NCBI GenBank assembly: GCA_024114885.1
Contig: CP099428.1
Span: 1,736,001 to 1,800,000, forward strand
Direction of reading: 5' to 3'
Origin: Septoria linicola
Lineage: Eukaryota > Ascomycota > Dothideomycetes > Mycosphaerellales > Mycosphaerellaceae
Length of the DNA: 64,000 nt
The translations under genes were made by a program, and so were the position numbers. Numbering within the stretch: position 1 is the first letter of the stretch; each line of letters begins with the position of its first letter. Of the stretch, positions 45,131 to 56,891 are shown piece after piece. The notes beneath the pieces were generated by a model. That model worked only from the letters and a program-made list of their open reading frames with translations, did not search any database and was not told the origin of the DNA.

Positions 45131-45994
45131 ATGCTATCTTCTGGTATACGGTCCATGGAGAAGTCAGTATCCTTCAGCACCGACGAACTGCTCCCACATT
45201 CTTCAGTCAACCAGGAAGCCGAGACCACTGTGCTGCTCATACATGGAGCGTGTGTGGATCGCGACGACTGGGATCTAGTAATACCTCATCTCAAGAACTA
45301 TCACTTGCTCGTACCGGACCAGATAGGCCATGGCGAAGCTCGTCACATCCGACCATACACACTCGACAATGCAGCTTCGACAATCGCACAGCTCATCAAG
45401 CAGCGCGGCCATGATGGTGTGGCACATGTCGTAGGACATAGTCTGGGAGCGAGCGTGGCTCTCCGGCTTGCAGCCAAGCATCCGGAAGTCGTCAGCTCCA
45501 TGGTCGTATCTGGGGTCTGCAAGCTGGAGAGGACTCGATTTACGCCTTATTTGCCGTACGCTGTCTGGGTCAGCCAGAGAGTGGAGAATGTCGTGCCACG
45601 AGCTGTGACTCGATGGCTAATGGATGGTGCTGATATTGGGAATGCAGATTTGAGTCTCTGCACGCTAGACTTCAATAAACAGATCTTTGGCGAAAGCCTG
45701 AGCTCAGGCGAGTGGCCGGGAGCATGGGCTGCTCGCACGCTCGTCATTGCTGCAACCAAGAAAGGAATTCTACCGACTGATGACAATGTGGAGGTCGCGA
45801 AGACAGTCGCAGAGATTGGTCGTAGACTGGACAGCGAGACGATTGCAGTCGCACATAGTGGCATGAGACATCCCTGGAATAGGCAGGATCCGAAGCTATT
45901 CGCCGATGTGATCAAAGCCTGGGTTGAGGGGACAGCAGTACTGCCAGCAGGTTTCCAGCGCTTGACAACCGAATCATCAGTCTCAACGATCTAG
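45131..45994 (+). CDS. Alpha/beta-hydrolase
   Basis: Single exon, 287 aa. Strand-turn elements of the fold are evident: TVLLIHGACVDRDDWD (oxyanion-hole HG), LLVPDQIGHGEA, the nucleophile elbow VVGHSLGASVAL (Ser of GHSLG), and a late acidic/His pair likely in GILPTDDNVE and SGMRHPWN. No signal peptide. Its neighbours do not suggest a pathway. Reaction type (esterase, lactonase, other) cannot be decided. A second ATG 8 codons downstream is an alternative start. Confidence 0.82.
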   Translation: MLSSGIRSMEKSVSFSTDELLPHSSVNQEAETTVLLIHGACVDRDDWDLVIPHLKNYHLLVPDQIGHGEARHIRPYTLDNAASTIAQLIKQRGHDGVAHVVGHSLGASVALRLAAKHPEVVSSMVVSGVCKLERTRFTPYLPYAVWVSQRVENVVPRAVTRWLMDGADIGNADLSLCTLDFNKQIFGESLSSGEWPGAWAARTLVIAATKKGILPTDDNVEVAKTVAEIGRRLDSETIAVAHSGMRHPWNRQDPKLFADVIKAWVEGTAVLPAGFQRLTTESSVSTI

Positions 45995-47156
45995 CTGATC
46001 AGCACCGAAGATAGCTGTGAAGCGAAAGCAGGATGGTTGTTTGTCCTCCTTGAAGAGCTTTATGCCCAGCGGGCTAGAGTTCGGCCATCTTTCCTCCGAT
46101 AGTGAAAGGTCCTCAGCTGCGTTGTGTCATACAGTACCGTCTCCATCAATGTGGATTGTGTCAACCATGGTAGATCTCATAGGAGATTGAGGTCATGCCG
46201 CCCAGTGTGTGGGGAATGTGCACAGAGCAATGGCGTGAATTAAACGCCATGCGTCAACCATGAACGATGACCTGGCTTGATGGGCAGTGAACTGTTCGGT
46301 CCCGGCATATGCTCGCAGCTGGTCAGACTCTCGTCCGAGATCCCAGGATTGCAGACACTCTCGACTACGAACGGCGTCCTATAGCATAGCTCTATCAACC
46401 AGCCACTTTCTCCAGAATGATCTACTGGCGGTCGCAAGTTGTGCAACAGATGGAGGGAACACAATCTTATCGGTCCTTCTTGGCTTTGCTGTCCTGAGAG
46501 AATCCATGTCCAGGCTGTCGAAGAAGGGAAGCATGTCTGTCGAAGCACTACTCATGCATTGGCAGAAGTGGCAGACGCTGTCATCCCTGTCACTCGGCCA
46601 CACTTACCGAACGCTAAGTTACAGCCGCATGAGGCACGTTTCATGACAGGGATGTTTCACAACGCTGCGTTGATCAACGGTTTGTGACACAGCATCAACA
46701 ACATCTGGTCCGGCTCGAGCAGGTAAGGTAGTGAGTTCCATGGACTGCCGCAACGCCACAGGATTGCAGGACGAAAACCCCTTCTGTGCCGCCTTTCAGT
46801 AATAGCAGGACGGCCTTCTTCCCCATATCTCATATACGGCGTGTCCACATGGCTTCCTTCGCGCTTCGCTTGCATGGCCAGACGCAAGCGTAGGTAATGT
46901 ACCGGACCCATCTGTGTACTGTAATTAGCTCAGCTCGTGCTCAGCATAAGCTGCTATTCGCAGACGATTGACTTTTCTGCGTCGACCGCACTACTGCACT
47001 ACAGCGACTGCAAGACGCGAAATGTGAAAGCGTCGGCATTTTGCTTCACATTCTGGGCCTGCAAGACTGTTCTCGAATCTCTGAAGCGACTTCGATTCTC
47101 AACTTATCGGAATTGGAGTCAGATCTGCACCTGTCATCGCATTTACACAAGCCAAT
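45995..47156. other. Intergenic, ~1.16 kb, no gene seen
   Basis: No frame with domain or splice support. Confidence 0.45.
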
Positions 47157-47781
47157 ATGCCGGAACTACTGATGCTCATATGGCTTGCCTTTGCTGGAGC
47201 TGCCATCGTAGCCTCGGGTGGCTCGGTACAGCTTTTTATCGACAATATGGACCCGAACGCGCAGTGGGCAGCCTCGATCCAGAATGCTTGTGACGGCTCG
47301 ACAACATATGTGGTCTCCATGACATCTGCACCAAATGGCGGCTCCGGTCAAGTATGCAGATCTCTGATGCCCACATGCCATTTGGACACAATTGCTGACG
47401 ACGAAGCAGAAAGCAACCATCACCGAAGGTAACGACTTCTACCAGGTTACCAGCGCAGCCATCTACAGCGAAACAAGCGCCATCATGCATGAGTCTTGTG
47501 CACTGAACACTGCCGATTCTTCAGCTTCATGCGTGGTGACTGTTGTCGACAACAACTATGGCACGAATGCCATCTCCAAGACAATTAGCTATAACTTAAC
47601 CGGGACTGCCTATTACCAGTATGGCGTCGAGATCACTGCTGGTGCCAAGCATACTGCCGATGGAGGCGCCTGCCTAGCCAAAGTCTCTGGCGCGAATGCT
47701 CGGCCAGCGTCTGGAATTTCAGGTGTGTTCATGGCAGGATCTCTGCTCATCGCGGGTGTCATCGGCGTTCTTTGGATGTAG
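47157..47781 (+). CDS. Secreted surface protein with C-terminal anchor segment
   Basis: Two exons, 47157-47351 and 47410-47781 (188 aa; an acceptor 3 nt upstream would add one Gln). It begins with a hydrophobic signal (MPELLMLIWLAFAGAAIVAS), has a core with cysteines in IQNACDGST, HESCALNT and SASCVVTV, and ends with a hydrophobic helix (GVFMAGSLLIAGVIGVLWM) preceded by ANARPASG. That end fits either a GPI-attachment signal or a single membrane pass. Similar short proteins with a cysteine core and C-terminal helix are common in fungal cell walls; no named family is assigned. Confidence 0.75.
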
Positions 47782-48792
47782 TGCTGCACTGAAGCGGCAC
47801 GTCAAGATATTCTGTTTTGGCATGAGCGGATTGAAGTCGAGTTTTCATTGAGATACCAAGGCGCAGGATAAGCACGAAGTTGATGATTTGATGCGGCCCA
47901 CGCTGTACACAGGATCCAGTTGAGCCAGTACAATAGTACCAAATACTTTGCCAGCCATATTGGCATGGCTACCCCATCCTTTAGTGCCATTGACCTGCTA
48001 TCAGGGCCGCCGTCGCCCTCAGTACTTGACAAAGTGTACAGCAACCAGGAGCAAAGCACTACTCTGCTGCAAAGGCTCCACGCATTGTATGCAAGAGTCC
48101 GTGTTCCGAGATTGATGAGCATGATGTGAATATCGGAGCCGAGAGAAGGCCACACCCGGCCGGAGCATCATTTGTACAGACTCTGGAGCTTGCCGCCTTT
48201 CGCCCCGAGCGTCGTACTGAAGGCAAAAAGCCGCCGCAAGATGAACAGATCAGCAATGCAACCTCACGCGGCCAACACGTGCACAAAGCACGGACACCAG
48301 GTCCGTCTCGGAAGCCCGGCCGGCAGCTTCGACGATGACGTTGTTGGCTTCTCTCCAAATTCCCTTCTCACAGATTTCGACGCTCTAACCTTTCCCACGG
48401 AGCTTCCCTCGGTTCCAGTGAATCCTGTGCACGATTCTTGATCGCCGTTGGACGTGCTGTCTCTACCAAGCCCAATCATAAGCTTCCCAAGGACATCTTA
48501 CCACGCCCGATTCGAGAGCCAAGCTCGGGCAAGGCACTGAGCTCATGCTTCTGACGTCGCCTTGGTGGAGTTAGGTTGCCTTTTGGAACACGAAGGATCC
48601 ACTGGCTGTATCGGCACACGGTGCAGAGAGCACATGGCGATGACGATGCTGTTGCACTGTTTTGATTCTGCCCTTGGGGACTCCGGCTCCACCGGTTGCT
48701 CTTTCATATATACCATGTTCTGCCCCGTGGAGCGCACGGCGTGATTGTGGTCGTTTTTCCTTTCCCTCACTTCGCGTGTCTAACAGCCTATC
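47782..48792. other. Intergenic, ~1 kb
   Basis: Open frames at 48126-48441 (+) overlap one another in two frames and have no domains. No supported gene. Confidence 0.45.
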
Positions 48793-50729
48793 ATGAATAA
48801 ACTAAAGTTTGGCCGGAACAAGAACACCGAGAGCGGTGCAACAACACCACGACAAGATGGCAGCGCGTCGCCCAATGAGAAGAGATCAACAGACAAGGAG
48901 CACCAGGGCGACTTGGAGAGACATGGAGTCGCAGCGAATCAAGACAAGATTCGGTTGATGAGGCCATACACCTTCGCGCTTGCTGCGATTGTGAGTATTG
49001 GTGGCTTCATCTTTGGCTACGACACAGGTCAAATCAGTGGATTCCTGGAGATGCCTGACTTCCTTCGACGCTTTCACAACGTTGGCGACTCGCCCGAAAC
49101 TTATGCCTTCACCGATGCAGTCTCTGGAACCATTGTTGGTCTGCTCTCGATTGGCACGATGTTTGGCGCCTTGTGCTCGGCACCCGTTGCAGACCGTTTT
49201 GGTAGAAAAATTTGCATCATCTTCTGGAACATTATCTTCTGCGTCGGCGTAGTGATTCAGATGGCCTCGGAATACAAATGGTACCAGGTTGCGTTGGGCA
49301 GATGGGTTGCTGGGCTTGGTGTTGGAGGCCTATCAGTCTTGACTCCAATGTACCAATCAGAGACAGCTCCACGATACATCAGAGGAGCAATGGTCGGATG
49401 CTACCAGCTGTTCATCACGCTGGGCATCTTCACAGCCTACTGCATCAATTTCGGAACCGAGGCCAATCCAGATGCGTCAGCCTGGCGAATTCCTATGGGC
49501 GTGGGTTTCATTCCGCCAGCTCTCATGATGATTGGTATCGTGTTCCTGCCAGAGTCTCCGCGATGGGACTACCGACACAACCACATCGAGCGGGCTCGGA
49601 AGACGATTGCTCGTTCGTATGGTGTTACAATTGAGCACTGGGAAGTCCAGCGCGAGATGCGTGAGATCAAGGAGAAGTACGATGCGGAATTCGCAGGTGG
49701 TGGTAAGCCAAAGTGGTACGAGATCTTCACCGGACCACGCATGGCATACCGCACACTTCTCGGAGTCACCATGCAAGCTCTCCAGCAATTGACCGGCGCC
49801 AACTTCTTCTTCTACTACGGTACAACAATCTTTACAGCCACCGGTCTCGACAATAGCTACGTAACTAGCATGATCCTCGGAGCTGTCAACTTTGCCTTCA
49901 CCTTCCCAGGACTCTTCGTGATTGAGAAGGCTGGCCGCCGAGGTGCTCTGATCTGGGGAGCCGCGTGGATGTTCATGTGCTTCATGGTCTTCTCCTCTGT
50001 TGGACACTTCGCCTTGGACAACGCAAACCCTCGAAGCACACCAGGCCCAGGTGCGGCAATGATTGTGTTTGCTTGTCTTTTCATTGCAGGCTACGCTATG
50101 ACTTGTGAGTTCTCGGAATCAAGACCACTTCAACCGTTCACTAACACTTCTTAGGGGGTCCCGTCATCTGGGTTGTCGTCGGAGAACTGTAAGTCAACGG
50201 ACACACATTCACAAACCCGAACACTATCACTGATCTCTCAACCAGATACCCAACCCGCTACCGTACAATGTGCATGGGCATCGCCAGTTCCTCCAACTGG
50301 ATCTGGAACTTCCTCATCTCCTTCTTCTCGCCCTTCATCACCTCGGCCATCGACTTCCAATACGGCTACATCTTCGCCGCATGCTGCTTCATCTCCATCC
50401 CCATTGTCTACTTCTTCCTCGAAGAGCACCAAGGCCGCACGCTCGAAGAAATCGACACCATGTACATCACCCACGTCCCACCGCGGAAGAGCTCCAAGTG
50501 GGTGCCGCCGACAGGAGAGGATCTTGTTACGGCGGATGGATTGTATTTGACGCCTGGTGCCAGGGGGATTAGGAAGGCGGATGCGGCGGGGATGGAGGGT
50601 GAGCAGAGAGTGGAGGCTTTGCCGCCTGCGACGGAGCAGCATGGGATTGTGGAGGATGATGATGGGGTGGTACCGCATGCGAGTGGTGTGAGGGGCATGT
50701 CGTATTCGCAGCCACATTCGACTTCGTAG
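48793..50729 (+). CDS. MFS sugar transporter
   Basis: Three exons, 48793-50104, 50155-50188 (34-nt microexon) and 50246-50729 (609 aa). A 12-helix hexose-type transporter of the major facilitator superfamily. Signatures in order: FGYDTGQISG in helix 1, DRFGRK between helices 2 and 3, LPESPRWDYR after helix 6, QALQQLTGANFFFYYGT in helix 7 (sugar-binding QQLTG), GRRG, WGPVIWVVVGELYPTRYR around helix 10 (spanning the microexon), and FFLEEHQGRTLEEID after helix 12. Hydrophilic N- and C-terminal tails are cytosolic. It resembles fungal glucose transporters or sensors such as Rco3; substrate not decidable. Confidence 0.93.
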
Positions 50730-51296
50730 ATGCATGTAGTGGAGGAGGTTGAGATCAGATACCCAACGTCGACTGTGACTAATTCTTGACAAATGTGCAA
50801 TCGGTCCACCTTGAAATCGTTTCGCAACGGGCGCAACTTGCGGTCTAGGACGGACTGGCGATTGCTGATTGTCTTGCCGCATGAACTCTCCTTCGCAGAT
50901 GGCGAGAAATCCAGAGTCCGTCCTTAATGAAGAGTCAAAGTGCGTATTAACGGAAAGTAAATCTTCAATGAGCTGCTTCACGCTCAATCGCTCTACGCGG
51001 AATGTGTCGTGGGAACAAGCTCAAAAAAGAGCGAGGAAGAACAAACAGGAAGAACGAGATTCAATTTTGGTACTTTAGTTGCTCTAGTTTGCTCCATCTT
51101 TGCGATCTTCAGTACCGCGCTGCTCCCAACATTATCGCGCTGTGAACAATCCGTTCTCCGTGGACAAAAAAAAACAGAAAACGCCGTCGCTCGCTTCTCC
51201 ATCTCCTAGTTCTGTCCGATCCATCCTGCTCGCAAAGCTCCAACTGCTGCGCATCCTCGCATCCTTACACGCACGAAGCGTCGTTCCCATCTACCT
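50730..51296. other. Intergenic, no gene seen
   Basis: Spacer between the transporter and the minus-strand gene remnant. A run of A's (about 51169-51177) is the only notable feature. Confidence 0.45.
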
Positions 51297-52025
51297 CTAT
51301 CCAATGCACTTCTCCAGCAACACCTCCAGGCATTCTCTCACCGCAATCTTGCCATTCGCCCACAACTGGCTACGTGTGGTGCGATACACCTGCCTTCCCG
51401 TCGCCGTAGCAATCCACTTGCACACCTTCGGGAAATCACAAACCTCATGGATGGACAGGCCAATGTTTAGCGCTTCGAGATCAGCACCGAGGAGCGTCAG
51501 GAAAAGTTGGATTTCTTTTCTCCTACCATCTGCTCCAGATGCACGTAGTGTGCTGGAAAGGAGAGAGAGTTTCTTCACGTGCAAGCTCCGCAGTGCGATT
51601 TTGAGCGTTTCAATTTCGATGGTAGTGCGCTCGATCGCGAGCTCATCGATGGTGATCGATTGGGGTGGATTGTTTGTGAGAATTGAGAGATTGACCAGGT
51701 CATCACGGCCGTCCCTTGCATCTGTGTGCATGACCGTGATATTCTTGAGCCGTGGAAGATGTGACAGGAATTGTCGGAGCGCCGTTGGGTCTGGTGTGAA
51801 TATTCGCGTTTCTACCTAGAGCACTTGTACAGACGTGAAGATTCCTGGTGTGTCTTCGACTGCAGTAAGAGCTTGATGAGGCGTTCGCGTAGGTACCTGA
51901 CGTTGTTCACCAATTGGCGCTGCCAACTCAATCATGTTACTGAGCTGTGATGGCTTTGGTGAAAGCGGGGAAGGATTTCCTCTCCGTCGCTTTGTTGATG
52001 CAGCGAAAGCTGGCTTGGTCTGCAC
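51297..52025 (-). pseudogene. Hypothetical gene remnant with one in-frame TAG
   Basis: One minus-strand frame stays open for 242 codons except for a TAG at 51816-51818. On both sides it looks coding: GIFTSVQVL before, VETRIFTPDPTALRQFL, LKIALRSLHVKKLSLLSSTL and CLEVLLEKCIG after. The leucine periodicity recalls F-box/LRR-like fungal proteins, but no domain can be named. CAG would read Gln at the stop. No true ATG is present at the left edge of the open region, so the 5' part (perhaps including 52392-52727, where LVERVPALAAIEAKNL-like coding sequence occurs on the same strand) is unresolved. An intron ending at ...CTCTAG is an alternative. Confidence 0.42.
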
Positions 52026-52889
52026 GACGTTGAATGCAGCCGAAGATGCGTGCCACCATCTCAGCTGGGAGCGAGGAGAGTCTGTCCGACATTGCGGATG
52101 TGGTAGTGCTGTATGTGATCTACGTCTGCTGGAGATCGGCTGCCTTGGCGGGCGTTGATGAATTCCTGTGTAAGTGGTTTGCTTGTAGTATTGGGGGTCG
52201 TAAAGCTGTCTGCTGTTGAAAATGAGTGTTTGAATGCAATGTGAGATAGCATGTCATACATATAGCATAGGGTGGTGCAGCTAGATGACTCCGAGAGAAT
52301 GCAAAAATTGAGGACATACCGAACCACGCTTCATTGGCATGGTGCATACCAATAATCGAATTGACTCTGCAAACCTTGACTAGAACCACGCTTACTTCTC
52401 GAGAATTCGATCGCTCTTCCACAAATCGAGCGCCGTGACGTGGTTGGTGGCCAGCATGGCTCTGGCTCCTGTCCTGCGTGGCTTCGTGGAGCTAAGATTT
52501 TTGGCCTCGATGGCGGCCAGTGCGGGGACGCGCTCTACGACAACCTGCTTGACTTGATCCAGAAGTAGATGATGGGCGGCAGGGGGCTGTCTGTGAAATT
52601 GGTACAATGCTATGTGTTGCCCCCACTGGATGCAAGAGCACCCGACGGAGCTTGCTGCTACGCCTCGGCGTGCTTGCTCATGCTTAATCCTTTGCAACAT
52701 GAACGCCAGACGCCACGCTTCCTTCATAATGCCATGCCAGTGCCTTTTCCTGCTGACTACTTCAGCCTCCCATCGCCCGATAGTCGCCTCTCTCGCGTTG
52801 CGTACCCTCTACTTCTTGCGGTACTTGTTGCCTTTGCAGATGAATCGTCAGCCCTCCAAATCACGACAAGCGTTGTGGAATGGCAGGGA
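52026..52889. other. Between remnant and RAE1
   Basis: Contains a minus-strand frame (52392-52727) with coding-like residues that may be a 5' exon of the remnant gene. Not resolved. Confidence 0.35.
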
Positions 52890-54056
52890 CTATCGCTTCG
52901 TGGCTTTCGGACGAGGCTTACACTCATCACCGGAAATAGGATGCAGCATGATCTTGTTAGGCGTCTGTGGCGTGTTGAATTGGTAGCCTTTGCTCCAGTC
53001 GTAAGAAACGGCGTAAGCGAAGATAGTGCCGTCCTTGTTGAAGTCGGTAGATGCAATGGTGCCGCCGACTTCTGGATAGCCCTTGAGGCGGTGTTTCGCG
53101 TCCTTGTCCCAGAAGTGGAAAGTGCCGTCGCTGCCTGCGGTGGAGAATGTGCCGTGCTGTGGGTGGAAGGAGATCGCGTTGACTGCGAAGACATTGGAAA
53201 TGTTGCGGTTGTCGGATGGGGTTTGACGATGGCACTTGAAGGAGAAATTGCTGCCAGAGTCCTTCTCATCAATATACTGAATGGCGCAACGCCCTTCGAT
53301 CGAGCCCACCGCGAAGCCTGTGCCATCGATAAAGGTACTGATAGTCCTCGTCTGCCACTTGAGGGGGCTTTGCATAGATTTGAAGAAGGTGCCGGGTTGC
53401 TGCAGGTTGATGATGTGGATGTTTCGTTCTGCAGTGCCGACGACAAGCATTGAGTCGTTGCGAATGTCCATGCTGTACACTCGTTCCTTCGCATCTACCG
53501 TGGCGGCGGCCTGTTGTTGTCGGATATCCCAGTATTTGATCGTTTTGTCCCAGCTTCCAGTAACAATCATGGTGTTTCCGCCGGTGTTGAAAGACTTGAT
53601 ACATTTGATCGGCTGATCATGTGCTGCCACCTGTTGGCCTTGCCCGGATGTCTGCCCTGCACCGAGATCCAGCATGCGTGCCGTCTTGTCGGCGCCCGCG
53701 CCAAAAACCTTTTGTCCATCACCACTCCAGCACGTATCTAGCACAGGCCCATCGAATTCGAACATCGCAGCTCCACTGGCCTGCCCCGTCGCACTGATTT
53801 CGTAGATGCGCACTTTCTTGTCCCAACTCGCAACCGAAAGATGGTTAGAAGCTGGACTGAATTTGATGGCAGAAACACTGTCCTCGGGCGGTTGAGCAAC
53901 CTCGACATCTTTGCTCAGATCGCCTTGCGTGGGGTTGGCGTTACTCGCCGCCGCCGAGCCAAAGATGCCCGCCATGTCGCCGGACGAGGACGAATTCGAT
54001 GAAGAGAAATTGAATCGCAGTGGTGAAGGTCTCGCTGGTGCTGCTCTGAAGGCCAT
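52890..54056 (-). CDS. RAE1: mRNA export factor Rae1/Gle2, WD40 protein
   Basis: Single exon, 388 aa. Rae1/Gle2 is a seven-bladed WD40 propeller that docks on the nuclear pore through Nup98-type GLEBS motifs and helps mRNA export and spindle assembly. Diagnostic stretches: QGDLSKDVEVAQPPEDSVSA, FSPASNHLSVASWDKKVRIY, VTGSWDKTIKYWDIRQ, VVGTAERNIHIINL, IEGRCAIQYIDEKDS, FSFKCHR, NAISFHPQHGTFSTAGSDGT and FAYAVSYDWSKGYQ near the end. Homologues usually start close to MAGIFGSA, here the ATG at 53975; the first ATG at 54056 would add 27 Ser-rich residues. A long plus-strand open frame covering this gene is a shadow. Confidence 0.94.
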   Translation of the reverse strand: MAFRAAPARPSPLRFNFSSSNSSSSGDMAGIFGSAAASNANPTQGDLSKDVEVAQPPEDSVSAIKFSPASNHLSVASWDKKVRIYEISATGQASGAAMFEFDGPVLDTCWSGDGQKVFGAGADKTARMLDLGAGQTSGQGQQVAAHDQPIKCIKSFNTGGNTMIVTGSWDKTIKYWDIRQQQAAATVDAKERVYSMDIRNDSMLVVGTAERNIHIINLQQPGTFFKSMQSPLKWQTRTISTFIDGTGFAVGSIEGRCAIQYIDEKDSGSNFSFKCHRQTPSDNRNISNVFAVNAISFHPQHGTFSTAGSDGTFHFWDKDAKHRLKGYPEVGGTIASTDFNKDGTIFAYAVSYDWSKGYQFNTPQTPNKIMLHPISGDECKPRPKATKR

Positions 54057-55329
54057 TTTGTCAGTATGCTGTGTCCCGTTTTGGACGATTTTTTGAACTC
54101 ACCGTCAATAGCTCAGCAGTCGCGTGTATCTATGCGTTCTCTCTCCAGCAATTCACTGTCTTTGTCGTGTCGCAGTGTCTCTGGAAGTCACAGCCGGAGC
54201 TTGCAAGATTGAAGTAGTCGCTTCGACGCGGCCGACGCGCTCAAGGCACCAATCCATTTTTCAGGCAGTCACGGCTCGTGCCTTCCGCGCCTGCCTGCTG
54301 CTTCCTGCACATTTTAAATTTCTCGCGTCGGGCTGCCACTTCCCATTCTCTCTTCAACTTCTCGCTCAAACAATCGCTATCAAAGCTCACACACCGACAT
54401 GGCCTCGCGTCACTGTCTGCCACATAAAGCTTTGGGAGAAAGTCCCCGGACATCAGTGTTCATCACTGCAAGCTGAAAAGCGCCGCCACAGAAGCATTTT
54501 TCCGCGGCTCATCCACTTCTGCACCTCCATCCTCCTTCACCACCCACCACCGCTTGCACTCCTTTGGGACCGCTGCTCTGCTCGGCATCGTACCTGGCTC
54601 GAAGTCCGCTGCAAGGTGCCTTCGCAAGAGGGAGACGAGGATATGAGTCTGCGCTTCTTTCCAGCCGGTGTCGCTGCAGAGTCTGCACGAACGAAGGAGG
54701 AGGTGACTGGGAGTCTTGGTGAGGACAAGTTGGAATCAAGGTCAGTTGAGGAGTCCATCGTCAAGGTTAATAGTTATGCGATTGCTCGTGCTGCCATCAT
54801 CCTGCTACACTCTGTTCAGGGCTGGTGACTGCTGGGTAACTCGATGGGGCTTATTCTTGATGCGAGAAGTTCACCACTTTTTTGGGTCCGACCAGGGTTG
54901 ACTTTTGGTCTTCGCCTCTGCTGTGTCGAAGCAGCCGGACTCTGTCATAACACATACTTGCTGTCATGGCGAGGGCGTTCAAATGATGATAAACCATAGA
55001 GTCAAGCACTGAACTGCGTCATATCGTCTCCTTCACTGGAGGCGGTGTCGTCGCTCTTGTTGACAATCTACGACGGTAACTGAAAGAACGCTTTACATAG
55101 AATTTGCATGTAGCTCAAGAATGTACTCACCTCACTCTGATTCTTCATCCCATCATTTTCCATACTATCTTGCCTACCTCACTTCGCCCAAGAAGATCTT
55201 CGGACGACACCTCACTTTGATGGTGACCTGCTGTTGTCGCTCTCACTCTTGATCACGGCCTTTCTTTCATCTGCCCACAGCCGAACCTCGACAGACTTCG
55301 CTACACACACCGAACACGAGCAGCACTAG
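54057..55329. other. Intergenic, ~1.3 kb, no supported gene
   Basis: A plus-strand frame (54124-54828) has no domain, and its residue composition does not look coding; it overlaps the RAE1 promoter. Confidence 0.45.
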
Positions 55330-55670
55330 TCACATCCCGTCGTTCCCAACTTCCTCTTTGGCAACTTGTCCAGGGGCTGCTGGCCGAATCTTAAGGTCTG
55401 GCTGAAGGCGTTCTACAAAGGCTGGGCTGGCTGTACGGACGGCAAAGCGGACGACCCCCTAGTGAACGGCGCAGCACGGATGTTTGAGGTCATCTCAGAA
55501 CTCGATTCAGATGACGAAAGCAAGCCAAGTTAGGATGTGGTTGCGAATGTCCTCGATACAACGCGCAAGGCTTTGGTTCACGGAGATAAGCGGTGGAAGG
55601 TGTACCTATGGCAGTAGAGATACGTTTGCTCTCAAGAGATCTTGGATCTGCTCGAGGGTCAGCTATTCTG
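55330..55670 (+). pseudogene. Gene relic with in-frame TAGs
   Basis: One plus-strand frame reads like protein (VVPNFLFGNLSRGCWPNLKV, MFEVISELDSDDESKPS, VVANVLDTTRKALVHGDKRW, QEILDLLEGQLF) but contains TAG at 55531-55533 and 55615-55617 and ends at TGA 55668-55670. Each TAG would be Gln if CAG. No start, splice signals or family found, so this is inferred only from residue composition. Confidence 0.32.
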
Positions 55671-55948
55671 AGCCCGCGTGAGCACAGTAACACGAATTTC
55701 CAATGGGCGAATGGGGCAAAGTTTGAGTATCGTGACCGGCTCGCGATCGGCCTAATGATCCATTCCATATATCGCATGGCTGATTACACAGCATGCTGGG
55801 GTGGCGGCTGCTTCAAAGCCTGGGTGAGAGGAGCCGATCTGTGGTAAGTAACACTCCGTCTGGAGAAGCGGAACGATGAAAGCCGCGATGAAACAGTGCG
55901 AGATTGAGCCAAAACGACATTTGATGTCCGCACTGCGACAGCTCGGCA

Positions 55949-56891
55949 CTAGATCTTCGACGAGCGACTCTTTCTCTTGGCTGTGGATTGATTAGCACAT
56001 TGTCAGGAGATGAACACAAACTCGACTCACCAGCCAACTCGTCCATCTTCGCCTTCATCCTCACCATTGGCTCACCCTCCACAAACCTCTCCGCAAGCGC
56101 ATTCGTACTATCAAACAACGACAAAATCCTCGCATCCCTCGTCTGCTTATTCTGCAACCTCTTCATCTCCATCATCGACTTCCCACTCCTCTCCTTCAAC
56201 ATATCCCTCAAATAATTATGCACATCAGCGTGGAAAGTCTCCTTGGGGAACAACTTATTCACAAGTCCAGCGTCCTTCAACTCCTCCACCGTCGCCTTGC
56301 CACCAAACAACAGCCAATCATTTGCACGATGCACACCCATACTCTGCGCCCAATTCACCGCACTGCCATTTTCCGGCACAAGCCCCATCTGCGAGAACGT
56401 CACCTGCAACCACGCTCCCTCAGCCGCATACAACAAATCACTCGAACCTTGGAACCATGCAGCACCTGCTCCCACACCAGGTCCATTCATCGCTGTGACG
56501 AGAACCTTCTTGTGGTCAATCATCGCACGCACAAGTTCCATTCCGACAGCAAATCGCTGCACCCAGAAGATCTTCTTTTCGGCGTCGTTCTTGAAGTTTT
56601 GGGGTGTGCCTGCGATCCCGGTCACGTCTGCGCCGGAGGCGAAGAAACGGCCTTCGCCTGTGATGACGGTGAAGGTTGTGTCCGGGTGGTTGTCGAGTTC
56701 TCGCAGGGCTGCGATTGTGTCTTCGATGAGGCGGCCGCCGAAGGAGTTGAGTTGCTTGGGGCGGTTGAACTGTGGACTGTTAGGTATTGTGATGGTGAGG
56801 ATTGTAATTTTCATAGTGTGATATCACATACCTTGATAGTTCCAATGCCATCTTGGACTGTGACAACGATATCGGTGTACTTCTGTGCCAT
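55949..56891 (-). CDS. Enoyl-CoA hydratase/isomerase, probably peroxisomal
   Basis: Three exons on the minus strand: 56832-56891, 56031-56769 and 55949-55980 (276 aa). A crotonase-fold enzyme of fatty-acid beta-oxidation. Visible: FNRPKQLNSFGG, GRFFASGADVTGIAG (oxyanion-hole), VTAMNGPGVGAGAAW and QMGLVPENGSAVNW, where the Glu of VPE sits where delta3,delta2-enoyl-CoA isomerases have their catalytic Glu. The last exon, only 32 nt, encodes a basic end closing in SSKI, a variant of the C-terminal PTS1 peroxisome signal (SKL). Isomerase (ECI-like) is more likely than hydratase, but this is not settled by eye. Confidence 0.87.

Noticed and set aside
52569..53453. 294-codon open frame, plus strand
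   Set aside because: Lies antisense to the RAE1 coding sequence; no domain, and explained by RAE1 codon composition.
54124..54828. 234-codon plus-strand frame next to RAE1
   Set aside because: Non-coding composition (many Cys, His and Arg in no pattern) in a promoter region.
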